Below are positions 1 through 7,803 of a DNA stretch of 37,999 nucleotides, piece by piece (within the stretch, counting starts at the first letter, position 1; every line of letters begins with the position of its first letter). Where the stretch lies: contig NZ_JAHLZY020000002.1 in NCBI RefSeq assembly GCF_018967865.2, forward strand, positions 1-37,999. The letters are read 5' to 3'. The translations under genes were made by a program, and so were the position numbers. The notes under the pieces are model-generated. The model was not told the DNA's origin and searched no databases. It saw nothing but the letters and a program-made list of their open reading frames with translations. Source of the stretch: Hymenobacter siberiensis. GTDB lineage: Bacteria > Bacteroidota > Bacteroidia > Cytophagales > Hymenobacteraceae.

Positions 1-485
1 CGGCCCCATCCAAGCGGTGGTGGTTGAATAGCCGAAAATGGAGCCAGAAAGTGGGGCCGCTGGTGTCGCTTGTAGGCCCCACCTTATTGACCTGTTCGGC
101 CTTCATCTTGACTCTGACCGCATCTGGACTACAGGCCAGTAACTTAGCAGGATGCCAGAGCAGATGACGGCTTGCTTGTGAGCTGGCAGCTGTGCAATCG
201 GCAAGACAAGCTTAACTGCTGCGGTAAAACTTTGGAAAACCCTATGTTGTAATGTAGAAGCCTTAGCCACATTTACTTGGAAGATGATTCCCAACTCCTC
301 GTTTAACTTTTGGACCGAACTTTTAACCAAGGCCAATTTTATGAAGGATAGTGGTGCAATGAAGCCACCTGCCCCGCAAGCAACCGGCACGCGCTCTGGC
401 TAAGACGGGACCTCGGCTCGTTAGCACAATACCTTTGTTTCGACATTAACGCACTTTTTACCACCTTTTTGCTAGAAACCTGCCC
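1..485. other. Intergenic stretch with a transposon-end-like motif
   Basis: I see no convincing gene here. The open frame on the minus strand at 103-390 has no recognisable domain. The stretch is more AT-rich than its neighbours. At 301-334 it carries, in reverse orientation, a motif that recurs at 20586-20612, 20928-20959, 33906-33940 and, shortened, 37895-37916. Its core on the opposite strand is GGTTAAAAGTTYGGTCCAAA. It resembles an insertion-sequence terminal repeat, so this stretch may be the edge of a transposon remnant. Confidence 0.5.
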
Positions 486-2633
486 ATGCGCTTTTTTACT
501 CTTTTAATATTGCTTAGCGGTTGGGTCAGTATGGCCTCGGCTCAGTCAGCGGAGCTGCTGCAGGCGTATGCCCGAACCAGTGGCGTAACGGGCCGGGAGG
601 AGGAAGCTAGCCAGTTTGTGGAGTCCCTGTTCAAGGCCGGGGCGCTGCAGCACGACCGGCTGGGCAACCTGGTGCTGGTGCTCGGCAGCGGGTTGCCGCG
701 CCGCTTGCTCGTGGCCCCGCTCGACGAGCCGGGCTACGTGGTGAGCCAGATTCAGGATAACGGCTACCTGCGGGTGACCCCCGTGGGCGGCGGGCGGATT
801 GGGCCGTTGTTTCACCAATTTCTGGAAGGTCACGATGTGCGAATCAGCACCGAACGCGGGGCCGTGAACGCCGTTTCGTGCGTACCGTCGTCGCACTACG
901 ATGGCCTGCGGGCCGAGCCGGAAAAAAGCAAGGCCCCGTTCTCGTGGCAGTCCGCTTTCCTGGACGTGGGCGCTTCTTCGGCCGCGGACGTAGCCACCCA
1001 AGGCATTCGGCTGCTGGACCCGCTGACCCTCGAGAAAAAGCCGGCCGTTATCGGGCAGCAGTGGGTGGCGGCGCCCGCCATGAAAGCGAAAGCAGCGGCC
1101 CTGGCGCTGGCCGCCGTGGCCCAAACCTTGGCAGCAGCCCCGGTCAAGGGCACCGTGGTAGTAGCCTGGGTTACCCAGGAGTTATTGAATGGCAAAGGCT
1201 TTGAAGCCGTTGCCAACCGGTTTGGCCCGTTCGAGGAAGTGTACCGCTTCGACCGCCACCTCGAAACCGAAGCCACGGGCACCGGACAGTTTCTGACCAA
1301 CCAGGCGCTGCCTTCGGCGCTCTCCGGGCAGGTGCTGACGCAGCCGACCCGGCCGGCCCCCAAGCCCGTGCTGCCCAACACGAAGCTGGCCAATGCCCGC
1401 ACGTACCTGCTGGGCCTCCCCGCCCGGTACACCAACACGCCCGTGGAGGCCGTGGCCGTGGCCGATGTGCGGCAGCTCGCGCAAGCCTGGCTGCTGGCAG
1501 TTGGTTCGCCGGCTCCGGCCCCGGTTGCGCTGCCATTGCCCGCGGTGGCAGCGGGGCCACCGCCCGTCGCATTGCCGGCCCCGGCCCGGCTCTTGGCGGG
1601 CCTGGTGGGGCAATACGGCGTGAGCAACGCCGAAACCCCGGTGCGGGAGTTCATCGCCCGGCAGCTGCCGGCCTGGGCCAAACCCGTGGTGGACCAGGCC
1701 GGCAACCTGACCCTGACCTTCGGGCAAGGCCAGCGCCACCTGGTGTTCGTGGCCCACATGGACGAGGTGGGGTTTGTGGTCGATTCCATTCGACCCAACG
1801 GCCGGCTGGTACTGGCCATGAAAGGGGGCGCGTTTCCCTGGCTGTGGGAAGCCCAGCCCGCCTTGGTGCACATCCCTGGGCAAGCGGCTATTTCCGCCCT
1901 GTTTGAGCCCCGGCCGGATTACATGAAGGCCACCAAAAGCGCCCTATCGGTTCCCCTAACCCTATTCGCGGGCTTCACTTCCGCCCAGCAAGCCCAGGCG
2001 GCCGGCATCCACCCGGGCAGCTCCACCGTGACCATGCCCAAACGGCTGCGCCCGCTGGGCACGCAGCGGGCCGCCGCGCGGGGCCTCGACGACCGGGTGG
2101 GCTGCGCGGCCTTGTTGCTGAGCTTGAAAGGACTGGACCCCGGCAAGCTGCCGTACAAAGTCACGTACGTGTGGTCGGTGGCGGAGGAAATTGGAGTGCT
2201 GGGCGCTGCGTTTGCCGCGCAGCAGCTGCAGGACGCCACCGTGGTGTACCCCATCGACACCTTTGTGTCGTCCGATGCGCCCCAGGAGTCTCGGATATTT
2301 GGCTACTGCCCTTTAGGGCAGGGCGCCGTGATTCGGGTGCTGGAAAACCCCAACTTCGTTCCGCGCCATTTGGTGCGGGAAGTGCACGCCCTGGCCGACC
2401 GCCACCGGATACCCATCCAGGAGGGTATGACGGCCGGTGGCACCGATGGACTGGAATTCCTGAATTATGGCATTCCTTCGGTGCCCCTTTCCTGGCCCGG
2501 CCGCTACTCGCACTCGCCTGTGGAAGTGCTGGACTACCGCGACATGGACAGCCTCGTGCGCCTGCTGCGGGCGCTGGTGCAAGTGAACGTTCCCGCTAGG
2601 GCTGCAACACAGCCCACAAAACCTCGCCGCTAA
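486..2633 (+). CDS. Secreted tandem M42-family peptidase, first domain degenerate
   Basis: The 715-residue protein has a Sec signal peptide (about residues 1-19, ending ASA-Q) and two M42 (glutamyl aminopeptidase/endoglucanase-like) halves joined by a Pro/Ala-rich linker (about 340-368). The C-terminal half (about 369-705) keeps the family's metal and catalytic residues: AHMDE (H424, D426), GLDDR (D535), AEEIG (E567/E568), D591 and RYSHSP (H676). The N-terminal half (about 21-338) aligns by motif order but has lost them: the first motif reads APLDE, the bridging Asp region reads AMKAK, the Glu pair reads TQE, and the last His motif reads RYTNTP. M42 enzymes are normally single-domain proteins of about 350 residues forming large oligomers. 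I infer an exported metallo-aminopeptidase with an inactive pseudo-domain. The ATG at 486 is chosen because it begins the signal peptide. Confidence 0.88.
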   Translation: MRFFTLLILLSGWVSMASAQSAELLQAYARTSGVTGREEEASQFVESLFKAGALQHDRLGNLVLVLGSGLPRRLLVAPLDEPGYVVSQIQDNGYLRVTPVGGGRIGPLFHQFLEGHDVRISTERGAVNAVSCVPSSHYDGLRAEPEKSKAPFSWQSAFLDVGASSAADVATQGIRLLDPLTLEKKPAVIGQQWVAAPAMKAKAAALALAAVAQTLAAAPVKGTVVVAWVTQELLNGKGFEAVANRFGPFEEVYRFDRHLETEATGTGQFLTNQALPSALSGQVLTQPTRPAPKPVLPNTKLANARTYLLGLPARYTNTPVEAVAVADVRQLAQAWLLAVGSPAPAPVALPLPAVAAGPPPVALPAPARLLAGLVGQYGVSNAETPVREFIARQLPAWAKPVVDQAGNLTLTFGQGQRHLVFVAHMDEVGFVVDSIRPNGRLVLAMKGGAFPWLWEAQPALVHIPGQAAISALFEPRPDYMKATKSALSVPLTLFAGFTSAQQAQAAGIHPGSSTVTMPKRLRPLGTQRAAARGLDDRVGCAALLLSLKGLDPGKLPYKVTYVWSVAEEIGVLGAAFAAQQLQDATVVYPIDTFVSSDAPQESRIFGYCPLGQGAVIRVLENPNFVPRHLVREVHALADRHRIPIQEGMTAGGTDGLEFLNYGIPSVPLSWPGRYSHSPVEVLDYRDMDSLVRLLRALVQVNVPARAATQPTKPRR

Positions 2634-3101
2634 CGGGGGTTCTTCTGGCAAAAGGGCGGATGGGCTTTACCCTCCTTATTTTGAACAACATGCGTTTACC
2701 TTGGGACCGTTTTCTTGAACGTCTTTTCCGAAGACGTGTCCTCGCTGTTACGCGCGCCTCCACTACTCCAAGGCACCGCAAAAGGGGTGCACGACGCCGT
2801 AGCCCACCGCCGCAACTGTAAAAGCCAAGCCCCTAAATAAGAAGGCGGCCGCCCCCGTCCTGACAAACGGCGAGGCCGTACTCATTGGCTACGGCCCGCT
2901 TGCGCAGCGCCGTTTCTTCGCATACGCCTTCGTCCATACCCCTTGCACGCCGCCCCGTCACGCTGGCCCGCTTCGGTTCAGCGGCTGGACTAGCAAAGTG
3001 GCCGGACTGACCCGTCATTTGTGCGTCATCAGGCTTTTGGCTCCCCATCATTTCATCCCGTACTTTCATCCCGTACTTTCACCCGAACAAAACACCCTAA
3101 A
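2634..3101. other. Gene-free stretch
   Basis: No supported gene. Just before the next gene the segment TTTCATCCCGTAC is duplicated in tandem (about 3051-3077). At about 2692-2731 there is a motif (GCGTTTACC...GGACCGTTT...TGAACG) with a weak relative at about 3728-3766, on the far side of the next gene. The similarity is too loose to call a repeat. Confidence 0.4.
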
Positions 3102-3661
3102 ATGAGCAAAGTCCTGATTATCGTCGACGTGCAAAACGATTATTTTGATAATGGTGCCATGGAGCTCGTGGGCGCCTTGCAAGCCAGCGAAAACGTAAAA
3201 CGGGTATTGGCAAAATTCCGCAAAAAAACCTGCCCATCGTCCACGTTCACCACCTGGGGGTATCTCCCGACGCGACCTTCTTCCTGCCCGGAACAGCAGG
3301 GGCCGAGATTCACGCGAACGTGACACCGTTAACTGGCGAAAAAATGGTGGTGAAATACTACCCGAACAGCTTCCGGGAGACGGACCTGCTGGAGCACCTG
3401 CACGGGCTAGCGGTCACGGAAGTTGTGGTTACGGGCATGATGACGCACATGTGCATTGATGCCACCACCCGTGCCGCCCGCGACTTGGGCTTTGAATGCA
3501 CCGTCATCGGAGATGCCTGTGCCACACGAGACCTGGAAGTAAATGGGGCGCACGTGAAAGCCGCTGACGTGCAGACGGCATTTTTAGCCGCGCTGTCCTC
3601 TTTCTACGCCAAGGTTCAAAACACGCAGGAGTACCTGGCTGCCGAGGGGCAGACAGCCTAA
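3102..3661 (+). pseudogene. Isochorismatase-family cysteine hydrolase, frameshifted
   Basis: Two overlapping frames together give one isochorismatase-like hydrolase of about 186 residues. The first frame starts at the ATG at 3102 with MSKVLIIVDVQNDYF, which includes the catalytic Asp motif. The second frame continues from about 3226 (LPIVHVHH) through KMVVKYYPNSF (catalytic Lys) to GMMTHMCIDATTRAA (nucleophilic Cys) and ends at 3661. The break lies at a run of seven A in FRKK/NLP (about 3224-3231); one added A would restore a continuous frame. The family hydrolyses amides such as nicotinamide or isochorismate, and the substrate here cannot be told. Either the gene is inactive, it slips at the A-run, or the sequence has a homopolymer error. 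All three catalytic residues are otherwise intact. Confidence 0.8.
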
Positions 3662-3782
3662 GAAGCATAGCGGAGCCTGTCACGCTGATGGAATAGCGGC
3701 ATTAAAAAACGTGATAAGCGGTTGAACGCGTTTACGGCAGGACCGTTTGCGTGAACGCAAGTTTCCCATCTCAACTTGGTTG

Positions 3783-5414
3783 CTAGGCCGCTTTCGGCAG
3801 CACTGTCTTTTGCTTCACCGCGGCGGTTTCCGGGACCCGCTGCAAATCCAGGTCTTGGAAATCGTAAGCGGTGCCGGGGACGTACACCAGATTATTCAGC
3901 TTGAGGCTCGTGGCCCGGCCTTGGGCGTCCAGGTTGAAGGTCGCAAATTCATCGGTGGGAATGCTGCGGTCCTTCCAGCGTATCACACGCGTGTTCCCGC
4001 GGTACGGCAGCACCTGCCCCACCAGGCGCGGCAAGCGGGCCGCCTTCAACCAGAGCTGCGCGCCTTGTTGGTAAACGGTCACGTCCCCAAACCACGCATC
4101 GCGGTAGCGGCCCACATAGTAGGCGTAGTTTGGCTGCTTGGGTTCCGCTTTTTGCGCCACGGCCACTTGCTGCCACACGGTAGCGTTGGCGGCGGCGGCG
4201 AGGAGCGCGGTGGCGGGGGCCATCTGTTCCTGTACCCGGTCCAGGCCGTTTAGCCCCAGGTAGTGGTCTTCGATTTGGTTGGTCACGGCGGTGTAAGCGG
4301 CCCGATTTACTTGGTTGGTGAGCACCACGATGCCCAAGCGCAGCTCGGGCAACAGCGTGACTTTGCTCACCATGCCCGAAAAACTGTCCGTGTGCCACAC
4401 TTCCTGATAGCCCCGCACGTCGCGCAGAAACCAGCCCAGGCCGTAGGCGGTGAAGTGGGTATTGTAGGGCGTTGGCCTCGGGCTAGTGGGCATCAGGGTT
4501 TGCGGCGTCCACAACTCGCGTTGCGTCGCGGGTTGCAGCAGGGGGGCCGGGGCTCCGGCGGCGCCGAGCAGCATCCGAACCCACTGGCTCATGTCGGTCG
4601 TGCTGCTGTAGATGCCGCCGGCACTAAACAGGGCCCCCGTCGGGTCAGCCGTCGACCCCAAATTGCGTCGAATGACTTGCACCCGGCCGTCCACTAGGTT
4701 GTGTGCGTCGGTGACGTTGGCCGGGTCCGCGAGGCGGGCAAAGCTCGTGGCGCTGCGGTGCATGCCCAGCGGCCGAAGCAGGCGGGTTTCCACAAACTCC
4801 GTCCAGGGTTGCCGGGCGATGCGCGCCACCACTTCGCCCGCCACCAGGTACAGGCAGTTGTCGTATTCGTAGCGGCTGCGAAACGACGCGACGGGCTTAA
4901 AGTAGCGCAGGTTGTGAATCGCATCGCTGATGGTAAAATCGGCCGAATCGGGAAATAACATCAAATCGCCGATGCCCTGGCCCAGTCCGCTGCGGTGGCA
5001 GAGCAGGTCGCGCACGGTGAATTCGGCCGTCACGTAGGGGTCGTACATCTGGAACTCCGGGAGGTATTTCGTCACCTTGTCGTCCCAGCGCAGCTTGCCC
5101 TCGTCTACCAGCAGGCCCAGCACGGCCGTGGTGAAGGCCTTGGTGTTGGATCCAATGCCGAATAGGGTATTGGCGTCCACGGGCGCCTTGGTGGCCAACG
5201 AACGCACCCCGTAGCCTTTGGCTAGCACCACCTGCCCGTCCTTGACCACGGCCACGGCCATGCCGGGCACGTCAAAAGCTTTCAGGGTGCGGGCCACGAC
5301 CGCATCGACAGCGGCCACGTCGAGCGGGGCGGTAACCGGCGGGGCGGTTTGGGCGCGGGCGGGCAGCGAAAGAAGGCCGGCCAGCAGCCAGCCGCAAGAG
5401 CGAAAAAGAAGCAT
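3783..5414 (-). CDS. Class C beta-lactamase-like serine hydrolase with C-terminal DUF3471-type domain
   Basis: A 543-residue periplasmic protein of the beta-lactamase/D-aminopeptidase (PBP4*-like) superfamily. The start at 5414 gives a signal peptide with an ARAQ cleavage region; an upstream in-frame ATG at 5477 would put 21 non-signal residues in front and is less likely. The serine-Lys motif is SNTK (S89-K92), the second motif is YDN (Y184-N186), and the HTDS segment at about residue 345 occupies the place of the third motif. The last 110 or so residues resemble the beta-barrel domain often appended to these hydrolases. Likely roles are hydrolysis of a peptide or ester in cell-wall turnover or dipeptide scavenging. 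True antibiotic resistance cannot be assumed. It is monocistronic and convergent with the isochorismatase-like gene. Confidence 0.88.
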   Translation of the reverse strand: MLLFRSCGWLLAGLLSLPARAQTAPPVTAPLDVAAVDAVVARTLKAFDVPGMAVAVVKDGQVVLAKGYGVRSLATKAPVDANTLFGIGSNTKAFTTAVLGLLVDEGKLRWDDKVTKYLPEFQMYDPYVTAEFTVRDLLCHRSGLGQGIGDLMLFPDSADFTISDAIHNLRYFKPVASFRSRYEYDNCLYLVAGEVVARIARQPWTEFVETRLLRPLGMHRSATSFARLADPANVTDAHNLVDGRVQVIRRNLGSTADPTGALFSAGGIYSSTTDMSQWVRMLLGAAGAPAPLLQPATQRELWTPQTLMPTSPRPTPYNTHFTAYGLGWFLRDVRGYQEVWHTDSFSGMVSKVTLLPELRLGIVVLTNQVNRAAYTAVTNQIEDHYLGLNGLDRVQEQMAPATALLAAAANATVWQQVAVAQKAEPKQPNYAYYVGRYRDAWFGDVTVYQQGAQLWLKAARLPRLVGQVLPYRGNTRVIRWKDRSIPTDEFATFNLDAQGRATSLKLNNLVYVPGTAYDFQDLDLQRVPETAAVKQKTVLPKAA

Positions 5415-5517
5415 GCGCAAAAGAAACCGGGCGGAACAGATGAACGAAAGTAGCTGCTTTATCCAGCGCCCCCACAACGACGCTCACCACTCAGTCGCCC
5501 CATGGTTCGCAGCGTCT

Positions 5518-5660
5518 TGAACGCTCCTTTTCGTGAACGCCTGGCAGCTGGCCAGCGCCAGGTGCCAGCAGGCCATTACAGGGCTGAAGGAGTTTAGGAA
5601 ACTTGTCTACGATTCAACGTTCACGAAACGCGCCGAGAGGATGAGTTTCGTAAACTCGAA
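5518..5660 (+). repeat. Dispersed repeat copy 1 (about 143 bp)
   Basis: This intergenic segment matches, in inverted orientation, the segment at 28068-28213. Shared blocks include AACGCCTGGCAGCTGGCCAG, GTGCCAGCAGGCC, GTCTACGA and CCGAG-GGATGAGTTTCGTAA. Its distal part forms a hairpin: GTTCACGAAAC (5619-5629) pairs with GTTTCGTAAAC (5645-5655). The small open frame that crosses it is not shared with the other copy, so I read it as a non-coding repeat. Confidence 0.75.
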
Positions 5661-6017
5661 ACGGGCTGCTTTCCCGGGCCTGGTTAAACAGGATTTTAAG
5701 GGCAGTGGGGAAGTGCAAATAGTCCGCTCTTCATCCGGGTTTTGTCCCTTTACATAATATTAGTTATCCGACCGACCTCGGAATCGCACCGCTTTTGGCC
5801 CTTCGGAACGACACTCGGCCGGCGTGGTACTTTGCCGAGTACTAGAATTCCATCAGGGTGTTTGACGAAAGGAGCGTAATTTTTGCCGTATTTATCCCCT
5901 CGCCCAAAGGCCTGTGCTGCTCATTTGGAACAAGGGCGACTTTTTCGGGGTGCCGTTCGGGCAGTAACGCAACGGTTGCCGGCCAGGGACGGTCACTAAG
6001 CTAAACAACCCGTTCAC
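5661..6017. other. Gene-free stretch
   Basis: Upstream region of the small lipoprotein. I see no gene, no strong hairpin and no promoter that I can defend. Confidence 0.4.
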
Positions 6018-6389
6018 ATGATGAGAAAGCCCTTGCTTCTACTAGCCATGCTCCTAGCAGGCTGCCAAAAGGATGCTGACGTGGCGCCCGGCACGGAGAT
6101 GGCCGCTGATGAGGTCGAGGTTACGACCCAAGGCCGCAACGCCGACTGTGGGGTGGCGCAGGTGGTGGCCCGCGACCCGGCCCAGGTACGGCGCGTGATT
6201 GGGCCATCGGCTTACGAGCCGACTTATTTGGCGTACCAGCTCGATACGGCGCTGTGGGTGCGTAAAAATCGGGCGCTGTACGTGCGCATTCGCAAGCCGC
6301 AGAATGAGGCGGTTGTCTGCACGGCGCGCGGACCCGGCTACGCGGCGTTCACCGTCATCAGCGCCCGCATAAAGCCCGGCAGCGAGTAA
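6018..6389 (+). CDS. Small predicted lipoprotein
   Basis: A 123-residue protein with a lipoprotein signal: KPLLLLAMLLAGC with the lipobox Cys at residue 16, followed by charged residues. The mature part is about 107 residues and contains two further Cys (DCGVAQ, VVCTAR) that could form a disulfide. I do not recognise a domain. The next codon is also ATG, so translation may begin at 6021 instead. It probably sits on the outer or inner membrane facing the periplasm. Codon use fits the high-GC background. Confidence 0.65.
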   Translation: MMRKPLLLLAMLLAGCQKDADVAPGTEMAADEVEVTTQGRNADCGVAQVVARDPAQVRRVIGPSAYEPTYLAYQLDTALWVRKNRALYVRIRKPQNEAVVCTARGPGYAAFTVISARIKPGSE

Positions 6390-6492
6390 GCAGCGCCTCG
6401 TGCTTGGTGCCCAGCTATGCTCCTGTTGCTGCGGTTGGAGATAGGTAAGGCTTGAACAGCAAAAGGAGGTTTAAGAAAACTGTGATTTAATT

Positions 6493-6577
6493 TTTACATG
6501 CTGTAAACGACCATTTGAAAGATGGAAAATCCGCTTCTTTACATCTTATAAACGTTCGTTCGTTTGTAGCATGTAAA
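6493..6577. promoter_or_regulatory. Three resolvase-like dyads upstream of the serine recombinase
   Basis: Three 15-bp sites share the dyad TTTAC-N5-GTAAA: 6493-6507 (TTTACATGCTGTAAA, perfect arms), 6538-6552 (TTTACATCTTATAAA) and 6563-6577 (TTTGTAGCATGTAAA). The first and third are near inverted copies over 18 bp. Centres are 45 and 25 bp apart, and the last site ends 35 bp before the original ATG of the recombinase at 6613. Serine resolvases of the Tn3/Hin type bind such subsites just upstream of their own gene, where they act as crossover and operator sites. The assignment is by position and symmetry only. Confidence 0.5.
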
Positions 6578-6612
6578 GGCGCTACCTTGCAAGCCAATTT
6601 GACTCTGCTGGC

Positions 6613-6655
6613 ATGACCTTGACGACTTCCCTCAAACGCTTTACTCCTTATTATA
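6613..6655 (+). pseudogene. Original 5' end of the serine recombinase, cut off by a MITE
   Basis: The ATG at 6613 opens a frame reading MTLTTSLKRFTPYY. When the 117-bp element at 6656-6772 and one copy of the flanking TTATA are removed, it joins in frame to YRVSTQKQG, the catalytic start of a serine recombinase. As the sequence stands, this frame runs into the element and stops at a TGA at about 6718. Confidence 0.75.
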
Positions 6656-6772
6656 TAGGACTTACGCAGTTGAAATGCCAACCAACTGAAAAACAGCAGT
6701 ATAACAAATATACGTCTTGAATGCAAGTCGTTGATTTTCAGGTTACACAGCTTTTTAAGTGCGTAAGTCCTA
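6656..6772. mobile_element. 117-bp MITE, copy 1
   Basis: The element begins TAGGACTTACGCA and ends TGCGTAAGTCCTA, terminal inverted repeats of 13 bp that extend imperfectly. It is flanked by TTATA on both sides (6651-6655, 6773-6777), a probable 5-bp target duplication. A second copy of exactly the same length lies in the opposite orientation at 13437-13553. The same terminal repeat bounds the transposase-bearing element at 13583-14632, which could be the source of the mobilising enzyme. It carries no coding capacity. Confidence 0.88.
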
Positions 6773-7532
6773 TTATAGAGTGTCCACCCAAAAGCAAGGG
6801 GCCTCGGGGCTCGGGCTCGAAGCGCAGCAAGCGGCGGTGCGGGCCTTCGTGCCCGACCCGGCCCAACTGCTGCCCGAGTACGTCGAGGTGGAGAGCGGCA
6901 AGAACAACCACCGGCCCCAGCTGCTCGCCGCCATTGCCGAGGCCCGGCGCGTGGGGGCGACGCTGTTGATTGCGAAGCTGGACCGGTTAAGTAGGAACGC
7001 GGGGTTCGTCTTTGCTTTGCGTGACTCGGGCGTCGACTTCGTCTGCTGCGACATGCCCGATGCGAATACCTTAACGGTGGGGTTGTTCGCCGTGCTCGCC
7101 CAGCACGAGCGCGAAACCATTTCCCGGCGCACGAAGGATGCACTCACCGCCAAAAAGGCGCGCGGTGCGAAACTGGGCACCCCAGCTAATTTGACGGATG
7201 CAGCGCGCACGAAAGGGCGGGCGGTCATGCAGCAGAATGCGGTGGCGCACCAAGCCAACCGCCAGGCGGCCCGCTTGGCCGGCTTGCTACGCGCCCAAGG
7301 GCATTCGCTGCCCCAGATTGCGGCCGAACTCACGGCCGCCGGCTACCGCACCCGCCGCGGAAGGGGCTTTCACCCCACCACCGTCAACCGCTTGCTGCAA
7401 CGCGCCGCTGCGGCGCCCGGCCCAGACACGGCGCGGGAGAGGTTAATGCCCCCCTTGAACAGCGGTAAAGACCACTCCGAAAATGGCGAATACCTGGTAA
7501 AGACCACTCCGAAAGTGGCGAATACCTGGTAA
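6759..7532 (+). CDS. Serine recombinase (resolvase/invertase family) restarted from a MITE end
   Basis: The resolvase domain (about residues 5-135) contains YYRVST with the nucleophilic Ser, then GLGLEAQ, AKLDRLSRN and the ERETISRRT helix that enters DNA. A helix-turn-helix region follows (LPQIAAELTAAGYRTRRG, about 190-210). The native ATG is at 6613. A MITE has split codons 14-15, so the only in-frame start left near the domain is GTG at 6759, which lies inside the element's terminal repeat and adds MRKS before YYRVST. I see no clear ribosome-binding site in front of it. The enzyme may therefore be expressed weakly, from a transposon-derived start, or not at all. The last 20 or so residues are encoded by a tandem repeat (7464-7538) and are probably not ancestral. 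Confidence 0.82.
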   Translation: MRKSYYRVSTQKQGASGLGLEAQQAAVRAFVPDPAQLLPEYVEVESGKNNHRPQLLAAIAEARRVGATLLIAKLDRLSRNAGFVFALRDSGVDFVCCDMPDANTLTVGLFAVLAQHERETISRRTKDALTAKKARGAKLGTPANLTDAARTKGRAVMQQNAVAHQANRQAARLAGLLRAQGHSLPQIAAELTAAGYRTRRGRGFHPTTVNRLLQRAAAAPGPDTARERLMPPLNSGKDHSENGEYLVKTTPKVANTW

Positions 7533-7538
7533 AGACCA
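7464..7538 (+). repeat. Tandem 32-bp repeat, 2.3 units
   Basis: Units at 7464-7495 and 7496-7527 differ by one base, and a partial third unit follows (7528-7538). Each begins GGTAAAGACCACTCCGAAA and contains the small hairpin CCACT-CCGAA-AGTGG. The array is bracketed by GTTAATGCC on both sides (7443-7451 and 7541-7549). It overlaps the 3' end of the recombinase frame. It could be a transposon end with multiple transposase-binding repeats or an attachment-type site. I found no other copy in the window. Confidence 0.7.
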
Positions 7539-7803
7539 GGGTTAATGCCACCGGTGGGCAGGAAACACCTGTTTTTTCGGCGTATTCGCGTGCTTTTACA
7601 CATCAAAGCGGCTGTTTTCGCGGAAGCATGCCCGTAGTTTGGGCTACTCAGGGCGGAAGGGGGCACTATCCGACGTGAGGAACAACTTTCCCCGCACTTT
7701 CCCACGCCTAGGTAGTCGAACGCCCGGGCGGTGACCCAGCGCCCTGCGTTCCCGGCCGCATGAAGAGCGGGTCAAACGTGACGTTAGATGCGATAAGTAA
7801 GGT

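Noticed and set aside
103..390. 95-codon open frame on the minus strand
   Set aside because: No domain, signal or start context. It contains a transposon-end-like motif and sits in an AT-rich intergenic stretch.
2692..3767. Similar short motifs on either side of the isochorismatase-like gene
   Set aside because: The match is only partial over about 40 bp and without clear ends; it could be chance.
5533..5757. 74-codon open frame
   Set aside because: It crosses a dispersed repeat, and the frame is not conserved in the other copy at 28068-28213.
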